Shown piece by piece: positions 1-8,382 of a stretch of DNA of 59,618 bases. A model generated the notes under the pieces. That model was given only the letters and a program-made list of their open reading frames with translations. It did no database searches and was not told the origin of the DNA. The translations under genes were made by a program, and so were the position numbers. Every line of letters starts with the position of its first letter. The stretch's first letter is position 1. The DNA lies in assembly GCA_028821605.1 (NCBI GenBank), contig JAPPFM010000034.1, forward strand, positions 1 to 59,618. Reading direction: 5' to 3'. The DNA is from Candidatus Poribacteria bacterium (GTDB lineage Bacteria > Poribacteria > WGA-4E > WGA-3G).

Positions 1-172
1 CTTTGCTACGCTATGTCGGATTATTACCGAATTAAATTCTGAAACTTCATTTAGTTTGCGTCTTACAGAGAGACTATAATCCTGTAAATCCTTGAATCTT
101 GTAAATCCTGATTCAGACAATTGGCACATACACCCTGATAACTTTGAAGATTAACAACCTATCCTCTAACAA
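1..172. other. Left-edge intergenic stretch, no gene seen
   Basis: No coding signal is visible here. The stretch holds a short sequence, CCTGATTCAGACAATT (about 108-123), that recurs in near-identical form just upstream of asd near 47989 (CCTGAATCAGACAAT). It is therefore probably a small dispersed repeat. The 3' end of the C25 peptidase gene follows on the minus strand. Confidence 0.4.
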
Positions 173-1849
173 TTATTCCTCCTCAGGTGGTCCAATGGTC
201 TCCCATTCGGGCCAAATTTCGATTACAGACTCCGGTAAAACGCGCAATTCCATCTCTGGGTTCACCTGTCCATCTCGGACTTGGTTTTGACGTACCCGAA
301 TCAAGTTAGCCAGCGGACCAAGCGTAGTCGTGTCGCTCACTTGGATGCGCACTTGGTTTTGCCCCGCCTCTTTCTGCAGCGGTAATAACCAATAGGCGTG
401 ATACATATCTCCATTGACATAACCACCGACACAAATATCTTCAATGCGCTGATAGATAATGTGTTCGTCTCCTTTCAACTCATGAAGTATCTCCCCGTTT
501 TGATGGATCCGAAGCATAAGCGAAGATGAAATTGAATTCGGCCAATCTGCGCGGAGAAAGAGAATTGGCTGACCATCCCCATCGGCTAAATTGAAGGTTG
601 CTTCAACCGCGTTTCCCTCTTTTGCCTTCAGAGATATCGGGGTTTCAACCAAAGAATGCTTGGCAAAAATCGACTGAGCGTCCCCTTGATGTAGGCGAGC
701 AAAAGGTGTTCCATAGGCGTGCCATTCTAAGAAAGTCATCAGATGCGTCCCCATATCTCCATCGACGTTGATAGTTTCCCTGCGTTCGAGTTCTAATAAT
801 ATTTCGGGAAGACGCGCCACACTGGCATATCTGGCACGTGCTACGGTGAGTAGTTTCGCCAGAGTCCATTCCGGGTGTGCTTCATAAGCGTCCAGAAAGT
901 GCATCACTAACTGATTGGTGTAACGCGCCGGAATCATTCCCCAGACGGTCGCGGTACTGCCAAGATAAGTACGACCACCATTGTTCAAAAACGCACGTAA
1001 CAACGCTGAACCGGGTGGTGTGGTCGCGCAGCCGTCAACAATCGCAATCGGATGGAGCGGCAACATCGGCATGCTTTTCGCTGACACAAAAGATTCACCA
1101 AATCGATTGCTCAGCCGTTTAGGGCTTCCATGCCCGAAGTGAATGATTAGATCAGACTGCGATAGATGTTCCGCGCCACCTCTTCCGAGTACAGCGACCT
1201 CGTGTCCTTGTTGAGCAAGGACATCGAGAAACCGCTGGGTTTCCAGATGTATACGTGTATCCTCTGAACAGAGAATCGTCGCCTCCGGTCCGCCATTTTC
1301 GGCAGTTTCGCTGAGCTGTCGCTGCATCGCCTCAGGATTTCCAAGTATCCGTGTTGTGGCAACCTCTGGAAGACCGTCCCCGTCTAAATCCGCGTAGAAA
1401 GAATCAGTGTGCAGGGGTGTCCTATCTACACTGACTTCCCACATTGGAATAATGGATTCATCTCCTACCAATATGAGAAGGTCGAGATGTCCGCCGCTTC
1501 GTGAGGTGATTTCACTTTTGATTTCCTTTGCAATGGCTGTCAGTCTGGCGTTGGGATACGCTGGTACTGAAATGTGCTCTCCGGTCTTCATCAGATAAAC
1601 CTGATCGATGTCAATGACTCCAGCGTTATGTACACGGGCAAACGCTGCGATCGCCTGTTGAATACCCAACACTTCTTGAGGATAGGCTGCTGTAAGTGCT
1701 CTCATATTGGTTAGTAACAGCGTTTTCATTGGAATCTCCGTGTTTTCCTTTTCACTATTTGAAATAATTTGTGAGTAAAGAGAATTGTTGGCAACGACCA
1801 GCCCGGCTAACGCGGTACTGCTGCTAATTAAAAAATCTCTACGACACAT
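173..1849 (-). CDS. C25 (gingipain-like) cysteine peptidase with Tat-type signal
   Basis: This 558-aa protein resembles peptidase family C25 (clan CD, caspase-like fold). The signature elements are visible in order: a hydrophobic strand ending in LILVGD (about 125-130), the YADLDGDGLPEVATTRI segment (about 152-168), the HFGHGS motif carrying the probable catalytic His240, and VDGCATT carrying the probable nucleophile Cys274. The His-Cys spacing of 34 residues fits the family. The N-terminus MCRRDFLISSSTALAGLVV is a twin-arginine-type signal, so folded export is likely. The start is chosen because AAGGAGA precedes the ATG at good spacing. The region after about residue 400 is beta-rich and unassigned; no LPXTG or type IX sorting domain was recognised. 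The gene stands alone, with about 490 bp to the divergent oxidoreductase. Substrate unknown. Confidence 0.8.
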   Translation of the reverse strand: MCRRDFLISSSTALAGLVVANNSLYSQIISNSEKENTEIPMKTLLLTNMRALTAAYPQEVLGIQQAIAAFARVHNAGVIDIDQVYLMKTGEHISVPAYPNARLTAIAKEIKSEITSRSGGHLDLLILVGDESIIPMWEVSVDRTPLHTDSFYADLDGDGLPEVATTRILGNPEAMQRQLSETAENGGPEATILCSEDTRIHLETQRFLDVLAQQGHEVAVLGRGGAEHLSQSDLIIHFGHGSPKRLSNRFGESFVSAKSMPMLPLHPIAIVDGCATTPPGSALLRAFLNNGGRTYLGSTATVWGMIPARYTNQLVMHFLDAYEAHPEWTLAKLLTVARARYASVARLPEILLELERRETINVDGDMGTHLMTFLEWHAYGTPFARLHQGDAQSIFAKHSLVETPISLKAKEGNAVEATFNLADGDGQPILFLRADWPNSISSSLMLRIHQNGEILHELKGDEHIIYQRIEDICVGGYVNGDMYHAYWLLPLQKEAGQNQVRIQVSDTTTLGPLANLIRVRQNQVRDGQVNPEMELRVLPESVIEIWPEWETIGPPEEE

Positions 1850-2278
1850 GGAATCTCCTTGTCATAGTGTTATTCGCATTCCGTTGTGCTTCATTTGACT
1901 GGTGGACGAGTTTTGTGAGTTGTGGATTGAGAATCTATCACTGATTATGAACTTTACAATAAGTACCTACGATTAGAGTGATGTAGTCCCGTTAGTATAT
2001 CAGTTTAACGATGCTTATTCAAGTCTGGATTACCTCTCAACCAGGTTGTTTATATAGAGTTCTGTAAGATTAAAAGGGATAGCAAAATTTTCGCATGCGG
2101 TCCAAATAGGCTTTAGCGGCAAGGTTAGCGCGCCTGCAGGGTCATTCAATTGTAGGTTTTTGGAGTCATATTTATCACGGGTGTTAAGACTTCTGCTTTT
2201 CTGGAGATATTAACATCTGTGAAAAAATGAAACAAAAAAACTAAAACTGAATCGCTCTGCGGAGATCTGAAATTTCTC
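1850..2278. other. Divergent intergenic region, no gene seen
   Basis: This gap of about 430 bp lies between the minus-strand peptidase and the plus-strand oxidoreductase. No ORF with a ribosome site and no recognisable RNA was seen. It presumably carries the promoter of the peptidase, but no convincing sigma70 pair was found for that direction. Confidence 0.4.
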
Positions 2279-2308
2279 TTGACTTCTAAAGGAGAAATGC
2301 GTTAAAAT
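2279..2308 (+). promoter_or_regulatory. Sigma70-like promoter for the Gfo/Idh/MocA gene
   Basis: TTGACT (2279-2284) and TAAAAT (2303-2308) are 18 bp apart. The start codon follows about 34 bp downstream, preceded by the strong ribosome site GAGGAGA. Confidence 0.55.
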
Positions 2309-2341
2309 CAAAAAAATATAATACCTGATGAGGAGATAAAA

Positions 2342-3400
2342 ATGAGAACAGTTAAATTAGGCTTGATTGGGGCGGGTGGTATCTCCGGGGCACACTGTCG
2401 AACGCTTGCTGACATCGAAGGTGCCGAAATTATCGCTGCTGCCGACCTTGTCCCTGCAAACCTTGAACGTGCGAAAGAACAGTGGGACATCAAGCGGACG
2501 TTCACCGATTACAACGAAATGCTTAAAATGGACGAGATTGAGGCGGTGTACGTCTGTACCCCGACAGGTGTGCATGCAGCACCGACCGTCGCTGCACTGA
2601 ATGCTGGCAAACACGTTTTCTGCGAGAAACCGATGGAGGCGACGTTAGACGCTGCCGCCTCAATGTGGCGTGCCGCAAAAGAAAACGATAAGATCCTCAT
2701 GGTCGGTTTGAAACTCCGATATTCACCACAAGTTGTTAAAGCGAAAGAAATTGTTGACGCTGGTACACTCGGCGATATTTACTATGTCGAAACTGTTGCA
2801 GACAGGAGACGCGGGAATCCGGGTGGTAGTTTCATCCGAAAAGCGACAGCCGGTTTAGGGGCCTCTGCGGACATCGGCGTTTACGCCTTAGACACCGCCC
2901 TCTATTTGATGGGACATCCCAAGCCTGTTGCGGTCTCCGGCATCACCTCCAACTATCTGAGCCTCCATAACACATGGAATCCTGCACTCAAAGAAACCGA
3001 GGTTGAAGATTTCGGTGTCGGTTGGGTAGTCTTTGAGAACGGCGCACGCATGGTATTCAAGACCTGCTGGTGCATGAATATGGATTCACTCGGTGGGACG
3101 ATTTTCCTCGGTAAGAAAGCGGGGCTACGTCTCGGTATTGGCGAAGTCCGTGGACCCCAAGAAGGCGTACGCGTCTACGGCGATAAAGACGGTGAGATTT
3201 TTGACCAAGAGTTCACGGAGTTTGAATCGGTAAGTGTGTTCCATGAGGAAGATACAGCGTTTATTGACGCTGTCCGTGAAGGGAAACCCTCGCCGATCGA
3301 TCCGTACGGCGTGATGCTTACCAATGTTATCATTCAGGGAGTCATCGACTCTTCAAACGCAGGTGGACGCGAAGTTGCTGTGACGGTGCCGACCTTGTAA
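2342..3400 (+). CDS. Gfo/Idh/MocA family NAD(P)-dependent oxidoreductase
   Basis: A 352-aa oxidoreductase. The N-terminal Rossmann domain has the dinucleotide loop GLIGAGGISGAH (about 7-18), followed by the family's EKP motif at E95-K96-P97 (FCEKPMEA). The C-terminal alpha/beta domain follows from about residue 125. Members oxidise or reduce sugars, inositols or cyclic sugar acids with NAD(P); the exact substrate cannot be read from the sequence. No signal peptide is present, so it is cytoplasmic. The start is set by GAGGAGA 6 bp upstream of the ATG. It is a single-gene unit with its own promoter and a terminator-like hairpin downstream. It fits the carbohydrate-catabolic theme of the window. 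Confidence 0.9.
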   Translation: MRTVKLGLIGAGGISGAHCRTLADIEGAEIIAAADLVPANLERAKEQWDIKRTFTDYNEMLKMDEIEAVYVCTPTGVHAAPTVAALNAGKHVFCEKPMEATLDAAASMWRAAKENDKILMVGLKLRYSPQVVKAKEIVDAGTLGDIYYVETVADRRRGNPGGSFIRKATAGLGASADIGVYALDTALYLMGHPKPVAVSGITSNYLSLHNTWNPALKETEVEDFGVGWVVFENGARMVFKTCWCMNMDSLGGTIFLGKKAGLRLGIGEVRGPQEGVRVYGDKDGEIFDQEFTEFESVSVFHEEDTAFIDAVREGKPSPIDPYGVMLTNVIIQGVIDSSNAGGREVAVTVPTL

Positions 3401-3408
3401 TATTGTAA

Positions 3409-3439
3409 GGCGGGGTCTTCATGCCTCGCCCCTCGTTTT
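3409..3439 (+). terminator. Terminator-like hairpin after the oxidoreductase
   Basis: GGCGGGG (3409-3415) can pair with CCTCGCC (3424-3430), with one G-T pair, across an 8-nt loop. A short tract CCTCGTTTT follows. It lies directly after the stop codon of the oxidoreductase. The U-run is short, so termination may be weak. Confidence 0.4.
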
Positions 3440-3620
3440 CGGTATTTGTTTTACTATCTTTTCTCATTCTCATAGACTCTATTATTATAGTATGTACAGA
3501 ACGCGACGGGATTTGTAAGTTTAACTGCAACCTCCACTTTGGCGGGGAGTGCCGTGAGTTTGTTCCTGTCTAATGTAACACACGAGGTGTTTCCCGTAAG
3601 AAGCACAGAGGTTTTTTAGG

Positions 3621-4793
3621 ATGAAGTCCATTAAAATTGCGGGCAAAGAATTTACATTAGGATCCCGATTCGCGCGGTTGTTCGCGTTTTTCATAGACGG
3701 AGCATTCTTAGCGGGTATTCTATTGGTTTTGGCACTTCTTTTAGACACTGTGGGTTCTGGTCCTATTCGGATTGGGTTGTTCAGTGCATTACTATGGATA
3801 TTAGGTCCCAAAACTGAACTACCAAGAAGTGCATTGGTTGTCACCCAATTGCTTATCGTTTTTCTATTTGGACCGTGGGCGCATAACAATTTCCAGTCCT
3901 TAACTTGGAGTGGTATTGGCTTGTGGACAGCGGGTCTCTTTTTCATGGACGGTTTCAAAAATGGACAAGGGATTGGCAAAAAACTGCTGTCACTACAAGT
4001 ACTTCGATTGAAGGATGGCAAACCCTGCACGCTCAAGGACTCTTTCATTCGCCGACTCACAGCCGTCTTTCAACCACTGGATTCCTTCTGGACATTCGGA
4101 AAAAGACGGCAGCGGATGGGGGATAAGTTAGCAGAGACGGTTGTTGTGAAGTCTGAACCAGAATTGGAGCAAATTGAAGCTGAGCCCGAAGACCCCGAGA
4201 AGATTTTAGAAAATGCCATCGCTAAGATGACGAACAGGCTTTCAGAGGCGCGCGAGAAGGTTGATGCCTCTGTCGGCGTTGAAAAACATTTTCAAGACGC
4301 TTACGAAGGGGCTCTCGCTCAAGCAGAACGGTGGCAAGAACGCGCCATTATCTCTCTTAAAGCGGAACGCGAAGATTTGGCACGTGAAGACTTAGAGAAA
4401 CGAAACGAGTACCGACGGTTAGCAGAACAGTACAAAGCGCAGTGGGAAGAACAGAAACAGGTCGTTCAAGCACTCAGCAACCTTCTTGAACATCTTCAAC
4501 AGAAGATGATGGAAGCTGAAGGGAAAAAGGCAGTCGTCGTCGCACAACACAGAAACATTGATGCCGAAAGTCATCTTCGTGAGATGCTGAAAGAAATCCA
4601 AGACACTAAGGCGTTTGAAACGCTGACAAAAATGGAGCAGGACGCGACAGAGGCATCCACATTAGCGAAAGTCGCAGCTGAAGTAGATGTCGCATATCAG
4701 GATACCAAATTAGAGCGTGAGTTCGCGGGTTATGCTGAAGAAGCATCGCTTGACAAAGACCTCGCTGAATTGAAAACAAAACTACAGAAATGA
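3621..4793 (+). CDS. RDD membrane domain fused to PspA/IM30-like coiled coil, copy 1
   Basis: A 390-aa two-part protein. Residues about 10-178 form an RDD-type membrane domain: a conserved R-x5-D pair (RLFAFFID), hydrophobic spans about 23-41, 71-85 and 95-109, then MDGFKNGQGIGKKLLSLQ and the closing RQRMGDKLAETVVV. Residues about 190-390 align with PspA/Vipp1. EDPEKILENAIAKM corresponds to the first PspA helix (EDPQKLVRLMIQEM in E. coli), WQERAIISLKAEREDLA to the hallmark WQEKAELALLKEREDLA, and the last residues to the PspA C-terminus (DKDLAELKTKL). The PspA N-terminal amphipathic helix is absent and the RDD domain sits in its place. The start ATG follows GGTTTTTTAGG. It is the first of four head-to-tail paralogues, probably one operon. 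The role is inferred as membrane stress or remodelling. Confidence 0.85.
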   Translation: MKSIKIAGKEFTLGSRFARLFAFFIDGAFLAGILLVLALLLDTVGSGPIRIGLFSALLWILGPKTELPRSALVVTQLLIVFLFGPWAHNNFQSLTWSGIGLWTAGLFFMDGFKNGQGIGKKLLSLQVLRLKDGKPCTLKDSFIRRLTAVFQPLDSFWTFGKRRQRMGDKLAETVVVKSEPELEQIEAEPEDPEKILENAIAKMTNRLSEAREKVDASVGVEKHFQDAYEGALAQAERWQERAIISLKAEREDLAREDLEKRNEYRRLAEQYKAQWEEQKQVVQALSNLLEHLQQKMMEAEGKKAVVVAQHRNIDAESHLREMLKEIQDTKAFETLTKMEQDATEASTLAKVAAEVDVAYQDTKLEREFAGYAEEASLDKDLAELKTKLQK

Positions 4794-4847
4794 AAACTCA
4801 TCAAAATGTGTATCACACAAACACAAAAAGATTTATAGGATTTGAAA

Positions 4848-5936
4848 GTGAAGTCCATTAAAATTGCAGGTAAAAAATTCAAATTGGCATCCCGAATGGC
4901 GCGTTTGTATGCCCTCTTCATAGATTTCACTTGCTTATCTGTTGCCCAAATCATTTTGGTTTGCCTTATGCGCTTGATAGCAGAACTTATTTCCCCCACA
5001 ATGTGGAGTCAACCGCAAGGTCCTTTGCAGGGGTTCGTCGCTGGGACTTTTGTTTTCTTTAATATAGCTTTATGGACGTTTGGTCTACTTTTCATAGACG
5101 GGTTTAGAAAGGGACAAGGCATAGGCAAAAAACTGCTGTCACTACAAGTGCTCCGATTGAAAGACGGAAAACCGTGCTCTTTCAAGGATGCCTTTATTCG
5201 CCGACTTGCAGGTATCTTTCAACCATTGGATTTTTTCTGGACACTCGGAGAAAAACGGCAGCGAATGGGGGATAAGTTCGCGGAGACGGTTGTGGTAAGA
5301 TATGAGCCGGAACAGACTGAAGTCGAAACCGAAGATCCAGAAAAAGTCTTAGAAAGTGCTATCGTTGAAATGAAAGATCGGCTTTCAGAAGCGCGGGGGA
5401 AGGTTGATGCCTCTATTGGCATTGAAAAACAGTTTCAAGATGCTTATGAAGGTGCTATTGCTCAAGCAGAACGGTGGCAAGAGCGCGCACTCATTGCGCT
5501 TAAAGCAGAACGTGAGGATTTGGCACGCGAAGATTTGGAAAAACGAAACGAATACCGACGGTTAGCTGACAAACATAAAAAGCAGTGGGAAGAACAGAAA
5601 CAGATTGTCCGAGAACTTAGCAACCTTCTTGAGCATTTTCAGCAGAAAATGATGGAGGCAGAAGGTGAGAAAACCTCTGTCATAGCGAAACACAGGAACG
5701 TTAATGCCGAAGCACACCTACGCGAGATGCTCAAAGAGATACAGGACAGTAAAGCACTTGAAACACTCATAAAGATGAACCAGAATGCGACTGAGGCGGC
5801 CACTTTAGCAAAAGCCGCGGCTGAAGTGGATGCGGCATATCAGGATACGAAATTAGAACGTGAGTTCGCGGGTTACGCTGAAGAAGCATCGCTTGACAAA
5901 GACCTCGCCGAATTAAAAACAAAATTAGAGAAATAA
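4848..5936 (+). CDS. RDD-PspA fusion protein, copy 2
   Basis: A 362-aa paralogue of the gene before it. The GTG at 4848 is chosen over an in-frame TTG at 4842. It gives the N-terminus MKSIKIAGKKFKL shared by the array and places AGGA (4837-4840) at a usable distance, whereas the TTG sits almost on top of it. The membrane part has a different loop (ISPTMWSQPQGPLQG) from copy 1, but keeps IDGFRKGQGIGKKLLSLQVL and RQRMGDKFAETVVV. The PspA part starts at EDPEKVLESAIVEM, contains WQERALIALKAEREDLA and ends DKDLAELKTKLEK. The gap to copy 1 is 54 bp and to copy 3 is 52 bp, with no terminator, so co-transcription is likely. Confidence 0.85.
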   Translation: MKSIKIAGKKFKLASRMARLYALFIDFTCLSVAQIILVCLMRLIAELISPTMWSQPQGPLQGFVAGTFVFFNIALWTFGLLFIDGFRKGQGIGKKLLSLQVLRLKDGKPCSFKDAFIRRLAGIFQPLDFFWTLGEKRQRMGDKFAETVVVRYEPEQTEVETEDPEKVLESAIVEMKDRLSEARGKVDASIGIEKQFQDAYEGAIAQAERWQERALIALKAEREDLAREDLEKRNEYRRLADKHKKQWEEQKQIVRELSNLLEHFQQKMMEAEGEKTSVIAKHRNVNAEAHLREMLKEIQDSKALETLIKMNQNATEAATLAKAAAEVDAAYQDTKLEREFAGYAEEASLDKDLAELKTKLEK

Positions 5937-5988
5937 ATGTTCACCGAGTTTTGTAGTAAAAATATAAAATGATTTCAAAGGTTTCAAG

Positions 5989-7101
5989 ATGAAGTCTATT
6001 AAAATCGCAGGGAAAAAATTCAAATTAGCATCCCGAATGACACGGCTATACGCGCTTTTTATAGATATTGCGATCTTAGGTGCCGTGCAATCCGTTTTCG
6101 GTATTCTTTTATCGTTTGTAGTATTTCTATTTCTCCCTAAAGGTCCTTTCTTGCCAGGTCCTTTCGATGTATCCAGGGCATTGCTGGCTGGTCTTGGACT
6201 CAGCATCTTTGCCTCTCTGTTCAGTGCTGCCTTGTGGATATTTGGTTTGCTCTTTATGGATGGCTTCAGAAAGGGGCAGGGCATAGGGAAGAAGCTGTTG
6301 TCCTTACAGGTACTCCGTTTGAAAGATGGCAAACCGTGCACTTTCAAAGACGCTTTCATTCGCCGGTTCGCCGGTCTTTTACAACCCTTTGATTTACTCT
6401 GGTTCCTTGGAAAAAAACAGCAACGCCTCGGAGATAAGTTCGCGGAGACGGTTGTTGTGAAATATGAACCGGAACCAGAACAAACTGAGACTGAAACTGA
6501 AGACCCAGAGAGAGTTTTAGAGGGTATTATCGTTGAGATGAAAAACAGACTTGCAGAAGCGCGCCAGAAGGTTGATGCCTCTGTAGGCATTGAAAAACAG
6601 TTTCAGGACGCTTATGAAGGCGCAGTGGTCCAAGCGAAACAGTGGCAAGAACGCGCCCTTGTTTCGCTTAAAGCGGAACGTGAGGATTTAGCGCGTGAAG
6701 ACCTTGAAAAACGAAATGAATATAGACGGTTAGCAGATCAATACAAGAAACAGTGGGAAGAACAGAAACAGGTCGTCCGAGATCTCAAGAACCTTCTTGA
6801 GCATCTTCAGCAGAAAACCGTCGAAGCGGAAGGCCAAAAAACTATCGTTGTAGCGAAACACAGAAATGTTGATGCCCAAGGGCATCTGCAAGAGATGCTG
6901 AAAGAAATTCAGGACAGTAAAGCACTCGAAACGTTCGCGAAGATGGAGCAGGATGCGACTGAAGCAGCTACTTTGGCGAAAGCAGCGGCTGAAGTGGATG
7001 TGGCATATCAGGATACGAAATTAGAGCGTGAGTTCGCGGGTTATGCTGAAGATGCATCCGTTGACAAAGACCTTGCTGAATTAAAGGCGAAGTTGCAGTA
7101 G
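5989..7101 (+). CDS. RDD-PspA fusion protein, copy 3
   Basis: A 370-aa paralogue. The N-terminus MKSIKIAGKKFKLASRMTRLYALFID is nearly identical to copy 2, with the first membrane span following it. The loop between the first two spans is again different (FLPKGPFLPGPFDVSR). The RDD signature MDGFRKGQGIGKKLLSLQ and the closing GDKFAETVVV are retained. The coiled-coil half keeps EDPERVLEGIIVEM, WQERALVSLKAEREDLA and DKDLAELKAKLQ. Start ATG at 5989, with AAAGG upstream. The PspA-like half is far better conserved among the copies than the transmembrane loops, which suggests that the assembly surface is under selection while the membrane face has diverged. Confidence 0.85.
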   Translation: MKSIKIAGKKFKLASRMTRLYALFIDIAILGAVQSVFGILLSFVVFLFLPKGPFLPGPFDVSRALLAGLGLSIFASLFSAALWIFGLLFMDGFRKGQGIGKKLLSLQVLRLKDGKPCTFKDAFIRRFAGLLQPFDLLWFLGKKQQRLGDKFAETVVVKYEPEPEQTETETEDPERVLEGIIVEMKNRLAEARQKVDASVGIEKQFQDAYEGAVVQAKQWQERALVSLKAEREDLAREDLEKRNEYRRLADQYKKQWEEQKQVVRDLKNLLEHLQQKTVEAEGQKTIVVAKHRNVDAQGHLQEMLKEIQDSKALETFAKMEQDATEAATLAKAAAEVDVAYQDTKLEREFAGYAEDASVDKDLAELKAKLQ

Positions 7102-7148
7102 ACATGAACTCCGTCGTTACACTCACAGAAAAGTAGTGTGGCTGTCAC

Positions 7149-7182
7149 GGAGGAATCTTTTTAAGAAAAAAGATTCACGATG
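7149..7182 (+). promoter_or_regulatory. Hairpin upstream of the fourth RDD-PspA gene
   Basis: A perfect 10-bp inverted repeat, GAATCTTTTT (7153-7162) with AAAAAGATTC (7167-7176), has a 4-nt loop. It sits between GGAGG (7149-7153) and an ATG at 7180. If folded, it would bring that ribosome site next to the ATG. A better-supported start with its own AAGGAG lies at 7228, so the hairpin may instead tune expression of the last gene of the array or partly terminate readthrough. Confidence 0.4.
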
Positions 7183-7227
7183 TATATTAGGCGGATCCAT
7201 CCGGGCGAGAACAAGGAGTTTCTGACG

Positions 7228-8343
7228 ATGTCCATTATTAAGGTTGCGGGAAAACATTTCAAGTTGGCATCCCGATGGACTCGACTGGGTGCATTCTTAT
7301 TAGACATAGGACTCTTGGGTTTCTGTCAAGTCCTTTTACTTCTTAGCGGTCCCGTCCTATTTACAATTTTTGATGGCTTTAACTTTCGTAACGCATCGGA
7401 TACGACATCAATAAGTATAGCGATCCTAAGTGGTGTTTTGTGGTTATATGGTCTGTTTTTCATGGATGGGTTCAAGAAGGGAGGCGGGTTTGGAAAGGGA
7501 CTTTTATCGCTACAGACAATTCGTCTGGAGGATGGAGAACCCGCGAACTTCAAAGATGCCTTCGTTCGTCGTTTTGTGGGCATATTCCAACCTATTGACT
7601 GGTTATTCGCAGTGGGAAAAGAGAAGCAGCGGATGGGCGATAAACTTGCCAAGACAGTTGTGGTCAAGTTAGACACAAAACCTGTTGAATTTGTAACTGA
7701 GGGTGAAACCAAGTCTGAGGTTAAAACCAAAGCCGCGACAACGGATCTGGAAAAGGTATTAGGCGATGTTATTCATGAAATCACAAATCGGTTTTCGGAA
7801 GCAAAACAGAAGGTTGATGCCTCTATTGGCATTGAAAAACAGTTTCAGAACGCTCATGAGGGTGCCATTGTGCAAGCCGAACGGTGTGAGGAGCGGGCGA
7901 TCATCGCTATCCAAGCCGGACGCGAAGACCTTGCACGCGAAGATTTGGCGCAACGCAACGAGTACCGGCAACTCGCAAGCAGCTACAAAACCCAATGGGA
8001 AGAACAGAAACGAGTTGTTGGACATCTTACAACACTCTTTGAAACACTTCAGCAGAAAACTGAGGAAACAGAAAGAAAAAGGGATCAAGTCATCGCACAG
8101 CACGCAAATGTTGATGCCCACGAACATCTGCGCCAAGCATTAACTGAACTCCAAGATAGCAAGGCTTTCGAGATTCTCAGGAAAGTGGAGCAAAACGCAA
8201 CTGAAGCTGCCGCTTTAGCGAAAGCCGCTTCTGAAGTGGATGTTGAATTCAAGGATGTGAAACTGCATCGTGAATTTGCAAGCTACGCAGAAGACGCATC
8301 AATCGACAAAGACCTTGCTGAATTAAAGGCGAAATTACAATAG
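7228..8343 (+). CDS. RDD-PspA fusion protein, copy 4 (most diverged)
   Basis: A 371-aa paralogue. The ATG at 7228 is preferred because AAGGAG lies 9 bp upstream and the N-terminus MSIIKVAGKHFKLASRWTRLG matches the other copies; an in-frame ATG at 7180 would add 16 residues. The RDD part reads MDGFKKGGGFGKGLLSLQ, with GGGFGKG replacing the GQGIGKK of copies 1-3, and closes with RQRMGDKLAKTVVV (here KQRMGDKL). A longer linker (about 30 residues rich in E, K and T) leads to DLEKVLGDVIHEI and the PspA-like coiled coil, where CEERAIIAIQAGREDLA replaces the tryptophan form. The end is DKDLAELKAKLQ. It is the last gene of the array; the sulfatase follows after 39 bp. Confidence 0.85.
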   Translation: MSIIKVAGKHFKLASRWTRLGAFLLDIGLLGFCQVLLLLSGPVLFTIFDGFNFRNASDTTSISIAILSGVLWLYGLFFMDGFKKGGGFGKGLLSLQTIRLEDGEPANFKDAFVRRFVGIFQPIDWLFAVGKEKQRMGDKLAKTVVVKLDTKPVEFVTEGETKSEVKTKAATTDLEKVLGDVIHEITNRFSEAKQKVDASIGIEKQFQNAHEGAIVQAERCEERAIIAIQAGREDLAREDLAQRNEYRQLASSYKTQWEEQKRVVGHLTTLFETLQQKTEETERKRDQVIAQHANVDAHEHLRQALTELQDSKAFEILRKVEQNATEAAALAKAASEVDVEFKDVKLHREFASYAEDASIDKDLAELKAKLQ

Positions 8344-8382
8344 ACGCGATGTATCATCGCCACCTATTTCTCAGGAACCATA

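Noticed and set aside
3441-3620. Sigma54 promoter (as in psp operons) upstream of the RDD-PspA array
   Set aside because: No TGGCA-N7-TTGC type -24/-12 element was found; the nearest TGGC motif lacks the GC dinucleotide at the right spacing.
3521-7730. Long antisense open frames opposite the RDD-PspA genes (for example 5925-6590 and 7326-7730 on the minus strand)
   Set aside because: They mirror the sense coding in each paralogue, lack ribosome sites and encode low-complexity Ser/Lys/Pro-rich sequence. They are shadows of the real genes.
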